A DNA stretch of 64,000 nt, from contig OX457028.1 of the NCBI GenBank assembly GCA_949752745.1, positions 2,292,420 through 2,356,419 of the forward strand, given 5' to 3'. This stretch comes from Protula sp. h YS-2021. Lineage: Eukaryota; Annelida; Polychaeta; Sabellida; Serpulidae. The notes beneath the pieces are model-generated. The model did no database searches. It was given only the letters and a program-made list of their open reading frames with translations, and was not told where the DNA came from. Below are positions 26,757 to 35,773 of this stretch, in pieces (the stretch's first letter is position 1; every line of letters begins with the position of its first letter). Made by a program: the position numbers and the translations under genes.

Positions 26757-26909
26757 ATGGAGAACAAGACAAGGAGCGCAACAAGCAACGCAGCGGCGGC
26801 AGCAGCGCAGCGCAGCCAGGGCAGCAGCCAGGGCGGCAGCAGCCAGGGCGGCGGCGGCAGCAACAGTATAAAAGGGGGGGACTCTCACCACAACTTCAGA
26901 GTGAGTTGA
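26757..26909 (+). pseudogene. Chimeric remnant: start of the right-end gene joined to the last codons of the polymerase
   Basis: The ATG at 26757 and the first 30 or so codons (Ala/Gln/Ser/Gly-rich) are the same as the start of the gene at 36441-37136. At the TIR border (about 26860) the similarity ends. The frame then reads through a TATA box and closes with codons 26886-26909, which match the last codons of the element A polymerase (HNFRVS and stop). It marks where the polymerase gene was deleted. The product is probably not functional. Confidence 0.75.
26867..26874 (+). promoter_or_regulatory. TATA box of the element B PC4 cluster
   Basis: AGTATAAAAGGG, with CTTCAGAG (initiator-like, A at 26898) 31 nt downstream and the ATG at 26935. 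In element A the PC4 cluster follows the polymerase without a visible TATA box, so this promoter is a feature of the deleted element. Confidence 0.65.
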
Positions 26910-26934
26910 GAGTGAGAGTGAGTTGAGGGTGAAC

Positions 26935-27300
26935 ATGAAGAGATCTGCAACAACGGATATGGATACTCTAGCAGATACGGTGAAAGACTTGAACGTGAAC
27001 AATCCCACCACCGCCACCACCACCACCACTATCAAGAAATTAAAAGTGGAGACGGCGACGGCGGCACCACCACAGTCGTGGGATGGAATGCTTTCTCTAG
27101 GCAATGGAAAGTATATCAAGATTATGAAACAAAGCAATGAAGGTGTGGTGAACATTCGCAAGTACCTCAGAGATGAGGGGACTGGAAGGAACCGTCCTAC
27201 GAAAAAGGGTATCTTGCTGACCATACCTGAATGGAAAATGTTGAAGAAGCAGGTGAAAGAAGTGGATAAAAGGCTTCGCAGACAAGACGACAACGCATAA
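26935..27300 (+). CDS. PC4-like single-strand DNA-binding coactivator, element B
   Basis: 121 residues from ATG 26935. Almost the same as the element A gene at 10717-11070 in the C-terminal domain (LGNGKYIKIMKQSNEGVVNI, PTKKGILLTIPEW), with a longer Thr/Ala-rich linker. Intact. It is now the first gene of the plus-strand unit. Confidence 0.75.
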   Translation: MKRSATTDMDTLADTVKDLNVNNPTTATTTTTIKKLKVETATAAPPQSWDGMLSLGNGKYIKIMKQSNEGVVNIRKYLRDEGTGRNRPTKKGILLTIPEWKMLKKQVKEVDKRLRRQDDNA

Positions 27301-27317
27301 CCAGGTAACCCCCCATC

Positions 27318-27692
27318 ATGAATGCACTCATGTTAAACAATGGTGCTTACCTTAAAGTCAATGAGAGGAATGAAGTGATGATGGGTTCTCGGAGATGTTC
27401 TGCTTATCGGTTTAAACCTGAAGTGTGGAAAGACTTTAAAAACATACCGCTTGAAGCTGGGTTTGAACGCAGACTTGAAAATAAACTGGAAGTGACGGTG
27501 GCTGAATATGATTCTAACATACGTGTGACATTCTGTAGAAATCTTTTACAGGATTATCCAAAGGATTATAAGGGAGTTGTGCCAGACACACCCTATGCAC
27601 AGTTGATCTTCTTTGATATCAAGAACTGGCGCGCAGTCTTACGATTCCTAGAAGCTATACAGCATCCACTGTTCGACATCCTCCGAGTATAA
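27318..27692 (+). CDS. PC4-related gene 2, element B (intact)
   Basis: 124 residues from ATG 27318: NNGAYLKVNERNEV, YRFKPEVWKDFKNI, LEVTVAEYDSNIRVTFCRN, IFFDIKNWRAVLRFLEAI. The strand-rich body and single final helix fit a PC4-like fold, though the sequence is diverged. The element A counterpart (11083-11450) is frameshifted, so the intact copy defines the gene. It follows the PC4 gene by 17 nt. Confidence 0.65.
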   Translation: MNALMLNNGAYLKVNERNEVMMGSRRCSAYRFKPEVWKDFKNIPLEAGFERRLENKLEVTVAEYDSNIRVTFCRNLLQDYPKDYKGVVPDTPYAQLIFFDIKNWRAVLRFLEAIQHPLFDILRV

Positions 27693-27698
27693 AAATAC

Positions 27699-28052
27699 AT
27701 GGATGAGATGGAAGACGACTATTTGATGGATTATGAACCCATGACATATGGGTTCTCCTATCTGAGAAACTTATGTGATGACATTGTGTTACGGCATTTT
27801 GGACAGTATCTCGTCCTATCGCTTGATGACCAATCCGTGTTGAAGGATCACCTAGACAAGTTGAGAATACCCGGCTTTCTCCTAGCAGTCTCGGATGAAT
27901 TAGAAGTGCGTGTGACTGAGAACGGTCTAGACGTGTTTGTACAATTTCGCCAATATGACGAGCTTACAGAAGGCTGCGACATCATCACCCTCAGCACCGT
28001 GGAATGGAACGCGCTGTTACACGCATTGGATTGGGAAGAATCTTCTGCTTGA
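27699..28052 (+). CDS. PC4-related gene 3, element B
   Basis: 117 residues from ATG 27699, 6 nt after the previous stop. Same features as 11505-11846 in element A, including DIITLSTVEWNALLHALDW. The central part is identical to A over long stretches, pointing to recent common origin or exchange between the elements. Confidence 0.65.
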   Translation: MDEMEDDYLMDYEPMTYGFSYLRNLCDDIVLRHFGQYLVLSLDDQSVLKDHLDKLRIPGFLLAVSDELEVRVTENGLDVFVQFRQYDELTEGCDIITLSTVEWNALLHALDWEESSA

Positions 28053-28347
28053 ATTCAAAGAGGATGGAATACAACTCAAGCGGGGTACCAAATCCATTGA
28101 GGTGACACAGCCTATGCGGCTGATGCGGCTGATGCGGCTGATGCGGCTGATGGACTTAGAAGAAGGATATGAACTGAAACTGTCTGAACATGAAACTGTT
28201 AAAGTGATAAAGTTTGGTGATGTGTGTTATGTGAGCTTTCATAGCATTTACAAACGTGGATGTAATGTCTATGATACCTATATTAATTTAAATTGTAATG
28301 AATGGCATGCATTGATCCATGTATTGATAGAAAACTGTAAAAAGTAG
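27955..28347 (+). CDS. PC4-related gene 4, element B, overlapping gene 3
   Basis: First ATG at 27955 inside gene 3 in the +1 frame; supported part from about 28035 (GKNLLLEFKEDGIQLKRG) to YINLNCNEWHALIHVL. A 9-bp repeat (CGGCTGATG, four copies near 28115-28150) adds an RLM repeat absent from A. There is no ATG between the overlap and the conserved part, so the start remains open. Confidence 0.5.
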   Translation: MTSLQKAATSSPSAPWNGTRCYTHWIGKNLLLEFKEDGIQLKRGTKSIEVTQPMRLMRLMRLMRLMDLEEGYELKLSEHETVKVIKFGDVCYVSFHSIYKRGCNVYDTYINLNCNEWHALIHVLIENCKK

Positions 28348-28401
28348 TTGGTAGATAAGAAGTGGGGGGGGGGGGGGAGTTTGGAAAAAAAAAAAAAACA
28401 C

Positions 28402-28407
28402 AATAAA
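28402..28407 (+). terminator. AATAAA signal ending the plus-strand unit of element B
   Basis: CAATAAAACAAG, 55 nt past the last plus-strand stop codon and facing the minus-strand signal at 28435-28440. Confidence 0.7.
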
Positions 28408-28434
28408 ACAAGATCAGTTTGAAACTTGAGTCTT

Positions 28435-28440
28435 TTTATT
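28435..28440 (-). terminator. AATAAA signal ending the minus-strand virion unit of element B
   Basis: Minus strand reads AATAAAAAGACTC, about 47 nt past the protease stop codon. Confidence 0.65.
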
Positions 28441-28486
28441 TTCTTCAACAACTTAACTACAGCTTAACTACACCCCCCCCTTCCCA

Positions 28487-28928
28487 TTAATAAAACAAAG
28501 GTTTATAATGTCTATAGACAAAATCCTTTACAATAAAATCCCCATCCTTTCTTTTTAATATATTCACAATGTCAAACATACTCTGACCTCGAGCTCTATG
28601 CCATATATAATAGACACAATAAAAACCACACGCCGATGATATCGGCGTTTGTAATGAGATGGAATTATACATATAGTCCTTTCTTAAAAACGTTTCTAAA
28701 CGCTCATCGAGAGGGAACAGTCCATAAGAGTCAAAGTATTCCACAGGGTCTTTGTCATAATACACTGCCACCCAATGCTCTCCTGGTTCATCTTGATCGT
28801 CGGTGTTGATGACATAGGCACCACGTTGTAAAGACGGTGGTAACTGGTCCATGGCAAAACACACCTTGAAACAAGTCTTTGGTCGCGGCATCATGGCTCA
28901 GGATAGCTTCGATCTGCTTCGTGTTCAT
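28487..28928 (-). pseudogene. PRO: Adenain-type protease of element B, same split frame as in A
   Basis: The 135-codon frame 28487-28894 carries the His, Asp, Gln and Cys of the C5-type active site exactly as in element A. The ATG overlapping the capsid stop (28926-28928) leads into another frame that fails at the same four-base homopolymer (28856-28859). The whole 5' region is identical to element A, so the two copies share this state by descent or exchange. Recoding is possible but not shown. Confidence 0.78.
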
Positions 28929-30293
28929 GACTGGTAGTCGAATTGGATGCTACGATTGGCACTGATCTCGATAATGTTGTCAAATTCAGCATAGACGATG
29001 ACATTGATGGTAGGTTGCAAAGCCCTAGCAAAGTTCATTTCTAGCCGCAAATTCCCATGCTTGATCAGGGGAAAATGATCAGCTCCATCATAATCCGGTG
29101 TTAAGTCGAATGAAAATAAAGAATACCCTCTAGGCCAATCTTCCCTTTTTATAATGGAGCTTTTCTCACCATTCAATCGGTCAAACGATTTGTAAAGCGT
29201 TTCAAAAGCGTCTAGGTACTTGTCCTGTGGAATGTCAAGCTTGAGCGGTTTGGACAGGACTGGTTCACCATCCGTGTACAGTTGCATATAGTTCAGATCA
29301 AAATGTTTGAAATCATATGGATTCCTCGCGACTGACCCACCAAAGGCTTCGTTATGAACCAGACCAATGACAATGTGACAATTGACCCAAAAAGATGTTG
29401 TCTTTCACAAAAGAGCGAAACCCTGCCGGAATGGCCAGGACTTTACATTCTTTTCTAGTGATGATGATCTTGGCAGGACTTTTCAGCAATGCGTCTGTAT
29501 GCCCTAACTGAATGCCTGGACTCACCCTCACTTTGCGAATGGTTAAAAATGCCTCTTTCACTTCTACCTTATAGGTATTATCTGCAGCCATCAATACATA
29601 ATCATCTTTCTGTCTATGGAAACGCAACTTCAAACTGATGCCATTCGGAAGATAGCGATCCTGCTCAAACAAATCTATCCTTAAGCCACCTGCCAGCATA
29701 AACTCACGGCTGAGACGTGTATGCAAAAAACGATGGTGTAAGCCATTGTTTCCTTGCTCAGCTAGATCACTACCGTCGGCATTGACATGAAACCCGGATA
29801 CATAGCGTTCATGATTAGGCCTTTTCACCTCATGACTATTCATCGACCCAGCAGTATCCTTGTACATGAGCCGCAGAGAGCGCTCGGAATGGAGACTTTC
29901 TTCCGAATCATGGATGAGATGCGAGATCATGCTGGTATACCCATGGGTGTTGTTACTATGAGATACCAACCGATCATTCAGAAACAATTCAATATTAGAC
30001 CATAGCCCGTTAAACACATCATTGATGCAGGAGACCTGGTCCTCTGGGCCACACGCTGTTCCATCAGCCTTTACAATGCGGCATACAATATGAAGTTTGC
30101 TGTTCTTTAAATCCAGATATTCTTCTGTACTCGCAGGAATGTAGAATTCTATGGGAGCACCCTCTCTAATGGTCGTCAGTGGTTGATAGTCGACATTATA
30201 ACTTTTCTCTACAGCCGTTTGCGTTGGCGGTACGTGAAACCATTCCAATGGAGAAAGACTGCATTCGCACGAATGATTGTGAATGAGAGACAT
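28925..30293 (-). pseudogene. MCP: Major capsid protein of element B, frameshifted
   Basis: N-terminal 300 or so codons (from ATG 30293) match the element A capsid protein closely. Near 29375 five bases are missing compared with A, shifting the frame, which then ends at 29352. The last 120 codons and more are in the original frame to the stop at 28925. No other break is visible. Without frameshift correction no full capsid protein can form from this copy. Confidence 0.88.
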
Positions 30294-30348
30294 GATTTTA
30301 AAAGATATCTCTTTTATGCTTTTTTGATGTTATCCGTCTAGCTGTTCT

Positions 30349-30657
30349 TCATCTTCTAGCACGTTTCATCGGTTGCACTCTCTTTTTATGTACATCACCA
30401 CCACCACCAAACACACGCTGTGCTACTCGGCCCGTAACATCTTTCGCAACATTCTTTGCAGCCTTCTTAAGATGTGGCGCAACGATCTTAGCCCCAGCCT
30501 TAAGTAGCGGAATAGCTCTACGAGCCAATGATCCCAGTATTGAACCAATACCATCCCCATATTGAATTCGCGCTCCTTTGAATCCTGGCAATTCTCCACC
30601 CACTTGTCGAAGAAAGTGGTTGCGATATGCAGACGGATCGTGTGTGTAGGCTTTCAT
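30349..30657 (-). CDS. pVI/pX-like protein of element B, shortened
   Basis: 102 residues. The GGELPGFKGARIQYGDGIGS motif and the amphipathic stretch are kept. A TGA after KRARR removes the last basic residues that element A has. It may still be functional, since most of the basic region remains. The start overlaps the penton stop as ATGA. Confidence 0.6.
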   Translation of the reverse strand: MKAYTHDPSAYRNHFLRQVGGELPGFKGARIQYGDGIGSILGSLARRAIPLLKAGAKIVAPHLKKAAKNVAKDVTGRVAQRVFGGGGDVHKKRVQPMKRARR

Positions 30658-31427
30658 AGTGCTTTTGGTCGAAAATGGAGTTTACAAATCACCTTTCCAG
30701 TTTGAAATGGAACAGTATGGCCTGTGTCGTCCTTTATATTCATCTCTATCATGTCAAATTTGGATGTGTTTACAGGGACATAGTGCGGTTCGCCGTACGT
30801 TTTCATGATAATCTCACCATCATGGCCTTGTATCCCAACAGAACGTAGCAAGGGCACATAATAATCCCCAACCACTTGTGGTTCACAAATACTACAATAC
30901 ACATACAGTGTATAAAACCCCTGTTTCACATCGGCTTTATGGTCAGCTGTACATGTTTCAGTATACAAGTGATCTGGGATAAATCCTAAAATCTCAGCCA
31001 ATCCAGTGGAGAAGGACACTTCATAGCCATAATCGAGAAATAGAAACACGTGTCGTCTAATTTTATCATACTTTAGCCGAATAATAGAATTATTAGCTTC
31101 TTCTCCTGCTGCTGGTCTAACGTCCTCGGAGTTAGCCACTTCTTCATTCACTGCCTGACATAGTTCTGGTATGGTTCTGTAGTACCCATGAGGAATATCG
31201 ATAGTGCCAAATGTATCTAGGCGTCGATACTGAATAGAATAGTTCATGCCCTGTCTCATCGTTGACCATGTATGTGGATATTGAATTTCAGCTAGAGCCA
31301 CTTCATATCGTCCATTCAGATAGATGGTTCGAGGCATACGAATTTGATAATTCGAAGCCTTGTTGTTGGGATAATAATTCATACTCGCATTGCTAGGCAA
31401 AGTAATGTAAAAGCTTGTCGACTCCAT
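30654..31427 (-). CDS. Penton protein of element B
   Basis: 257 residues, intact, close to the element A protein. The region after YRTIPELCQAVNEE differs by a short insertion with DVRPAAGEEANN. Starts 9 nt after the previous stop. Confidence 0.8.
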   Translation of the reverse strand: MESTSFYITLPSNASMNYYPNNKASNYQIRMPRTIYLNGRYEVALAEIQYPHTWSTMRQGMNYSIQYRRLDTFGTIDIPHGYYRTIPELCQAVNEEVANSEDVRPAAGEEANNSIIRLKYDKIRRHVFLFLDYGYEVSFSTGLAEILGFIPDHLYTETCTADHKADVKQGFYTLYVYCSICEPQVVGDYYVPLLRSVGIQGHDGEIIMKTYGEPHYVPVNTSKFDMIEMNIKDDTGHTVPFQTGKVICKLHFRPKAL

Positions 31428-31436
31428 GGTGGGACC

Positions 31437-31670
31437 TCAAATGGTATGGGTGCGTCGTCGTCGTTGCCTATATACCTCATCAGGTGCCTCGAGACAGCGC
31501 GCGCCATTCGACCAAGTATGCAAAGTCTCTTTTACATCATCATCATCATGATGGATTTCTCCTTCACAACACGCACTTGTGCATCGGATCTTCACGGGAA
31601 TAGTCGGAATAGTCTCTTCCTGGCCACCACCACCACAACACCAGAGCTCTTTTGTTAAAACTTTTCCCAT
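31437..31670 (-). CDS. Small Cys-rich protein in the virion block of element B
   Basis: 77 residues; element A counterpart 15399-15608. The Cys cluster here is CCGGGGQEE, while the VKIRCTSACCEGE core and the TWSNGAR motif are unchanged. The core is conserved although the flanks vary, which suggests it is a real gene. It overlaps the upstream frame by 16 nt. Confidence 0.65.
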   Translation of the reverse strand: MGKVLTKELWCCGGGGQEETIPTIPVKIRCTSACCEGEIHHDDDDVKETLHTWSNGARCLEAPDEVYRQRRRRTHTI

Positions 31671-32236
31671 CCTTTAGGAAACTGTCTTTGCTGACGCTGG
31701 TTCATTTCTGTGGCAATGTCTTCACGAGTGGTCTTTTTACTAAACGTTGTTTTTGGAATATTCGCATCGACAATTTCCTGGATAAACGGATGCCAGCCAT
31801 GGGGTGGGGGTCTTCGGTCTTTTCTTCTTGTCGCCACCAATGCTTCTTTCATCAAATCAATCATGTTAGAATTTGTAATGACATCGCCCGTTTTCAACAC
31901 AAGTTCATCCTTCTCTGTCCATGTCGTACCATGTTTCTTCAGTTCTGCTAAAAGTTGTATCACTTTTCCATGATAGATAGGTTGAAAATGACTTAACACT
32001 CGCTTTTCTAGTGGTGGTGGTGGTGGTGGTGGTGGTGAGGGTGGTTGTTGTTGGGACTGACTTGTTCGTAGATGACGGCCAAAAAGTTGAGACATTTCCA
32101 TAGCCTTTTCACGTGTTCGTTTCCCACGTAAAAGTGTCTTGACTTTTCTTTTGATGCTATGTTTTCTCCCCTTCTTTTCTAATAACAGTTTGTATTCCTG
32201 TTCAGGAATGAGAACCATTTTCATAGCATGCTTCAT
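31655..32236 (-). CDS. Conserved Polinton virion-block protein, element B (intact)
   Basis: 193 residues from ATG 32236, overlapping the previous stop as ATGA. A basic N-terminal third (KKGRKHSIKRKVKTLLRGKR), an eight-proline run, then the conserved core with SHFQPIYHGKVIQLLAEL, NSNMIDLMKEAL and GWHPFIQEIVDANIP, ending in a Gln/Arg-rich tail. Function unknown. The element A version is broken. Confidence 0.72.
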   Translation of the reverse strand: MKHAMKMVLIPEQEYKLLLEKKGRKHSIKRKVKTLLRGKRTREKAMEMSQLFGRHLRTSQSQQQPPSPPPPPPPPLEKRVLSHFQPIYHGKVIQLLAELKKHGTTWTEKDELVLKTGDVITNSNMIDLMKEALVATRRKDRRPPPHGWHPFIQEIVDANIPKTTFSKKTTREDIATEMNQRQQRQFPKGWEKF

Positions 32237-32559
32237 TTCAACAGCAGCTTGGCTAACAAGGGCAATGCAAATCTAGCAACCACTCCAATGAATCCTCCTT
32301 TCTGATTCACCAACTTCTTTTTTCGTCGAAGGGATATCTTCTTGTCTGCCAGAGTACGTAGGGTATGACGCTCACGCTGGAATACCTTATACCGTTTTGA
32401 GCTTAAGGGTAAATGTCCCCTTAATATATTCAAACAAATTTCAAACAAGCTCGTTAATTCCTCCTTCGTAGCTTGCTGTAGCAAGGATTTACGCCGTCTA
32501 GACCCACTACGTGCAAGCAAATGAAGGAAAGGCTGGTTTGTTCGAATGCGTTTAGACAT
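32233..32559 (-). CDS. Small basic protein with hydrophobic C-terminal segment, element B
   Basis: 108 residues, the same length as element A 16173-16499, and similar throughout (KKKLVNQKGGF and a hydrophobic end). Overlaps the ATPase stop by 8 nt and the next start by ATGA. Confidence 0.7.
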   Translation of the reverse strand: MSKRIRTNQPFLHLLARSGSRRRKSLLQQATKEELTSLFEICLNILRGHLPLSSKRYKVFQRERHTLRTLADKKISLRRKKKLVNQKGGFIGVVARFALPLLAKLLLK

Positions 32560-33211
32560 CTTGACTGTGAATGGTTAAATGACTTGGTTCTTGGTCGTAC
32601 ACGGCTTTATCAATATATATATAATGGGTATCTTTTGGTAAAATGCCTGTACGAATACGCAGTTGATCATTCGTCTTCGGCTTCAAGTCAATGAACAAAT
32701 AACCATGGGGTTTGCTGGTAGCATCTTGATAGGCTTCTATGAGAAATTGAGCTCTTCAAGGATACATTTGCCGCGCCAATGTACTGACTTGTTGACTGTC
32801 TCTCGGATTTTTAAACAAAATGATATAATGGGTATTCAAACTAATATTGCGCATCTCTTTCCCATGATGGAATAAATTATGCACAATAAAGATGATACTT
32901 AGATTTTGATGACTGCTACCAACACTAAAGAGACGTGTCATACGCTCATCGCTATGGCATTTGGTCATCAAGTCATCAAGGATGAGTAAGTTTGGTTTTT
33001 TCGGGTTAAAACGCTCTTCAATGTCATCTGGAATGCCTTGGTAAAATGTCACACCTTTCATTCCCTTGTACAAGGGCTGATCGGCTGCATAGAGCCATAA
33101 AATGTTTTTCGGAGAGGGGTGAATCAACTTTTGTTCGAGAATTTCCCTGACCAGAGACGTCTTGCCACTGCCTGTAGGTCCAGAGACCAAGCATGTAAAG
33201 GGATGCTTCAT
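32552..33211 (-). pseudogene. ATP: Packaging ATPase of element B with a nonsense codon
   Basis: Starts at the ATGA overlap with the integrase stop (ATG 33211). Walker A GPTGSGKT and Walker B LLILDD are present. After RQMYP a TGA (32756-32758) replaces an Arg codon seen in A. The following 68 codons remain open in the same frame to the normal stop at 32552. The missing part would include the region after the ATPase core, so activity of the short form is doubtful. Confidence 0.85.
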
Positions 33212-34317
33212 CGTTGAATGTCTGTTTCTTTCACCCAAGTGTTAAACTTGTTTGGCCAACCTAACCACTTGACAAATAATTCTTTCACACCTCCTCGCCT
33301 TTTACGTGTTTTCAAGACTTTTTCAATTCTGTACACAGATTCAATATCTTTGGTCACTTTCTGCAGTTCTTCCTCATAGAAATGCCCATCAATATCTTCG
33401 TCTAAAAAGTCTTTCACACGATACAAATGTATTCCCTGCTTCTTACAACGATGTGTGACAATGAAGACTTCTTGCGTCCATTTAACGTGATAATCCCGTT
33501 GAAACACATATTTAACGTGGGAAATGCGCACATAATCGCCAATGTTGAACTTGTACTTCTTCTTCTTCTTCTTCGGTGTCAATTTTAGTTTGTCGACATA
33601 CATATACTTCCACACTTTCGATTCGTTGTCTTTGCGAATCTCGGCTGGAGCATACTTATTCGGGAGGGAGCCATGAGGTCTATGGTTGTAGTTGTACACC
33701 AAGTCTGGAAGGATGTCTAAGTAACGGTAAGTTTGATTATGTAGAAAATACCGATACATCATTCCCTTTAGAGTACGAATGACTCTCTCAGCAAAGTTGG
33801 CTTTGGTTTCATTCTTTGTGGTATAGGCATGAATGCCCTCTTTCTTCAAAAATGCTTTGACCCATCTGTTTTTAAATTCCGTGCCTTTATCGGACCTTAG
33901 AGTGCGTGGCCTTCGGGGTGTGTCATGAAAAATTTTTTGAAAGGCTTGTATGACGCTGGTATGTGATTTATTAGGGATTGGCTGTACCCACACATATTTG
34001 GAAAACACATCAATGACAATGAGTAAAAAGCGTGTGCCATCATTATAGGGAGCTATGTTTCCCATATCAGCCAAATCCACATCCCACATGTCATCAATGC
34101 CTCGTGTAATCACACGTTGTCTTTTGAACCTGTATTTGACAGGTTGGAGTAAACTGAATGCATCTTGGTCCTGTAGCCATTTCTTCACTTGCGACTGTGT
34201 CACGGGTTGATCATGTTTTCTTAAGATGTGATACAGTTTGTAAGGACCAGCAAATGCCCCGGGCTGTCCAGGTTTGAAGTACATATTGGTCAAGTAGTCT
34301 TTCCACGTCGTTGACAT
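33208..34317 (-). CDS. INT: DDE integrase with chromodomain, element B
   Basis: 369 residues from ATG 34317, intact. The WDVDLADM, RSDKGTEF and NFAERVIR catalytic blocks and the C-terminal chromodomain (VYRIEKVLK, FVKWLGWPNKFNTWV) are all kept. It could mobilise both elements if expressed. Confidence 0.93.
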   Translation of the reverse strand: MSTTWKDYLTNMYFKPGQPGAFAGPYKLYHILRKHDQPVTQSQVKKWLQDQDAFSLLQPVKYRFKRQRVITRGIDDMWDVDLADMGNIAPYNDGTRFLLIVIDVFSKYVWVQPIPNKSHTSVIQAFQKIFHDTPRRPRTLRSDKGTEFKNRWVKAFLKKEGIHAYTTKNETKANFAERVIRTLKGMMYRYFLHNQTYRYLDILPDLVYNYNHRPHGSLPNKYAPAEIRKDNESKVWKYMYVDKLKLTPKKKKKKYKFNIGDYVRISHVKYVFQRDYHVKWTQEVFIVTHRCKKQGIHLYRVKDFLDEDIDGHFYEEELQKVTKDIESVYRIEKVLKTRKRRGGVKELFVKWLGWPNKFNTWVKETDIQR

Positions 34318-34358
34318 GGTCACACCGAATGAAAACCACCTTCTCAACAGAACAGCTT

Positions 34359-34376
34359 TTTATTTTATATTTTATA
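34359..34376 (-). promoter_or_regulatory. TATA-like promoter of the element B virion block, fused with AATAAA
   Basis: Minus strand reads TTATAAAATATAAAATAAAA. It lies 54 nt upstream of the integrase ATG. The arrangement is the same as at 18284-18294 with one extra TATAAAA. Confidence 0.6.
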
Positions 34377-34407
34377 ACCGTCAACCAAACTTAACTCCAC
34401 AAGTTTT

Positions 34408-34740
34408 TTACAAATCAAGTATAGATACAATGGTGTGAATCACTGGAGACCATTGATCTTCAATGAATACTAGCCAATGACTGAGTTCATCAAGTGTTAT
34501 CGTATTTACACCATATTTCTCACAACGCTGATTTGCATTCTCTAACACTTTATCTAAATGAATATAATATTTAGCTTCATTCCAATAAGTATAGACACAT
34601 GCAAAATGACAAGTATGTTCTGAACACTCTTCAAGTTGGCAAGCAGGACATACTAAACAGGCAAACTTTTTTACAGCTAATAACATTTCTTCACAATAAG
34701 CTTTTTGCACAATATATTGTCTCAGTGTCATGTCCGCCAT
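34408..34740 (-). CDS. Small helical protein with Cys/His cluster, element B
   Basis: 110 residues from ATG 34740; the frame is open upstream from a GTG, which I reject. Same as element A 18343-18675 with CPACQLEECSEHTCHF kept, so the metal-site residues are conserved between elements. Confidence 0.7.
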   Translation of the reverse strand: MADMTLRQYIVQKAYCEEMLLAVKKFACLVCPACQLEECSEHTCHFACVYTYWNEAKYYIHLDKVLENANQRCEKYGVNTITLDELSHWLVFIEDQWSPVIHTIVSILDL

Positions 34741-35088
34741 GATACAGCGCTCTAACGCTCTAGCGCGCTCTAGCGCTGTCGCTAACGCTCTCTTTCTCAC
34801 TCAGTCTTTAGAGAGCACTACCTTCCCCACATTCTTCACAAGTTTGTCAAGTTCAGTCTGGGGGGGGGGGGGGGGGGTTCTCCACGTCGCCACACCCGTG
34901 ACACCCGTGAGCGGACTGGTGAGCGGCTGAGTGAGCGTTCTTGACGTCTCCACACCCGTGACACCCGTGAGCGGACTGGTGAGCGGACTGGTGAGCGGCT
35001 AGGCGGCGGCGACGGCGGCGGCGACGACTGCTGATGGTGGAGGCACAGTCTCTTTTATACCCTCCCGCCCCCGGTCACACAACAGTTC
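34741..35088. repeat. GC-rich repeated filler replacing two genes in element B
   Basis: Contains CGCTCTAGCG words, a run of 17 G (34861-34877) and several copies of GAGCGGACTGGTGAGCGG and CACACCCGTGACACCCGTGA, then a (GGC)n stretch. In element A this place holds the small helical gene 18668-18934 and NADAR. A TATAAAAG on the minus strand (35051-35058) lies within it. Confidence 0.7.
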
Positions 35089-35103
35089 CACAAGATTCTC
35101 CAT
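34999..35103 (-). pseudogene. Vestige of the NADAR gene start in element B
   Basis: ATG 35103 and the first five codons (MENLV) are the same as in NADAR of element A, and so is the sequence upstream of the ATG. After that the frame runs into GC-rich filler and ends at 34999. The rest of the NADAR gene is absent, so the deletion happened in an ancestor that had it. Confidence 0.75.
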
Positions 35104-35226
35104 GTTGACTTTGGGTTTACTCTAACATGTCTTCCTCCTGCAATAAAATATGTTTGAATATATCTGCTACTTCTTCTATCATCTTTCTTTGTTCACGTTG
35201 AAACCACTCACATAAAATTAAATTTG

Positions 35227-35658
35227 CTAGCAAGAAAAACATTGCTGCTTGCTGCTGCGCTGCTGCTGTGCTGAGTTAGAGTTGTTAGAGTTGTTAGTGT
35301 TAAAAGTGGGGGGGGGGTTTGGGCTTACCTGACAAGGCTGACAAGGCTGCTCGGTTTCTTCTTCTTCCTCCTCCTCAAATCCACAGCAATCTCTCAAATA
35401 ATCAACCACGGTGTAATATGCTTCTACATCATTGCGGGCAGAATAGAGTGCAGAATCAAAGTCAAAGTCAGGATCTTCTTCGAGTCCAATTGCGGCACAT
35501 TCTCCAAGAAATCGTGAATAGAGTTCAGTCACATCAAGACTGTGATGTACAACATCCCAGTAAGCGTCCAAGTGATAAAGCTGATAGTCTGGAGTGCCGC
35601 AGCAAGCAAGTTTAGCAATCATCAAGTCAATATAAGCTTTTCTAAAACATGCGTCCAT
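35227..35658 (-). CDS. Small helical family member, element B (intact)
   Basis: 143 residues from ATG 35658. The family pattern is complete (MDACFRKAYIDLMIAKLACC, YWDVVHHSLDVTELYSRFL, FDFDSALYSARNDVEAYY), then an acidic run and a Pro/Asn/Gln-rich tail not present in A. It defines the start of the frameshifted element A copy. A longer frame upstream is a shadow of the neighbouring gene. Confidence 0.7.
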   Translation of the reverse strand: MDACFRKAYIDLMIAKLACCGTPDYQLYHLDAYWDVVHHSLDVTELYSRFLGECAAIGLEEDPDFDFDSALYSARNDVEAYYTVVDYLRDCCGFEEEEEEETEQPCQPCQVSPNPPPTFNTNNSNNSNSAQQQRSSKQQCFSC

Positions 35659-35773
35659 CTTTGCAGTGTGTGTGGTGTGGTGTGGGGGGCTTCTACTGTG
35701 CTTCACAGACCTTAAGTACTCCACACTTGCCGCAGAAGTTGTTTGGTTCACACATCATGCAATTGTACTTGTG

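Larger units (their letters stand above)
22997..26860 (+). repeat. Element B left TIR (about 3.9 kb)
   Basis: Inverted copy of about 37045-40705, differing mainly in homopolymer lengths and in the number of internal repeat units. It carries the terminal palindrome, a 58-codon open frame, a long G-rich tandem array, a promoter and the start of the right-end gene, truncated at the inner border. Confidence 0.9.

Noticed and set aside
35659..35751. Upstream extension of the small helical gene in element B
   Set aside because: It is the other-frame shadow of the PC4-like/zinc gene end. The ATG at 35658 matches the element A start.
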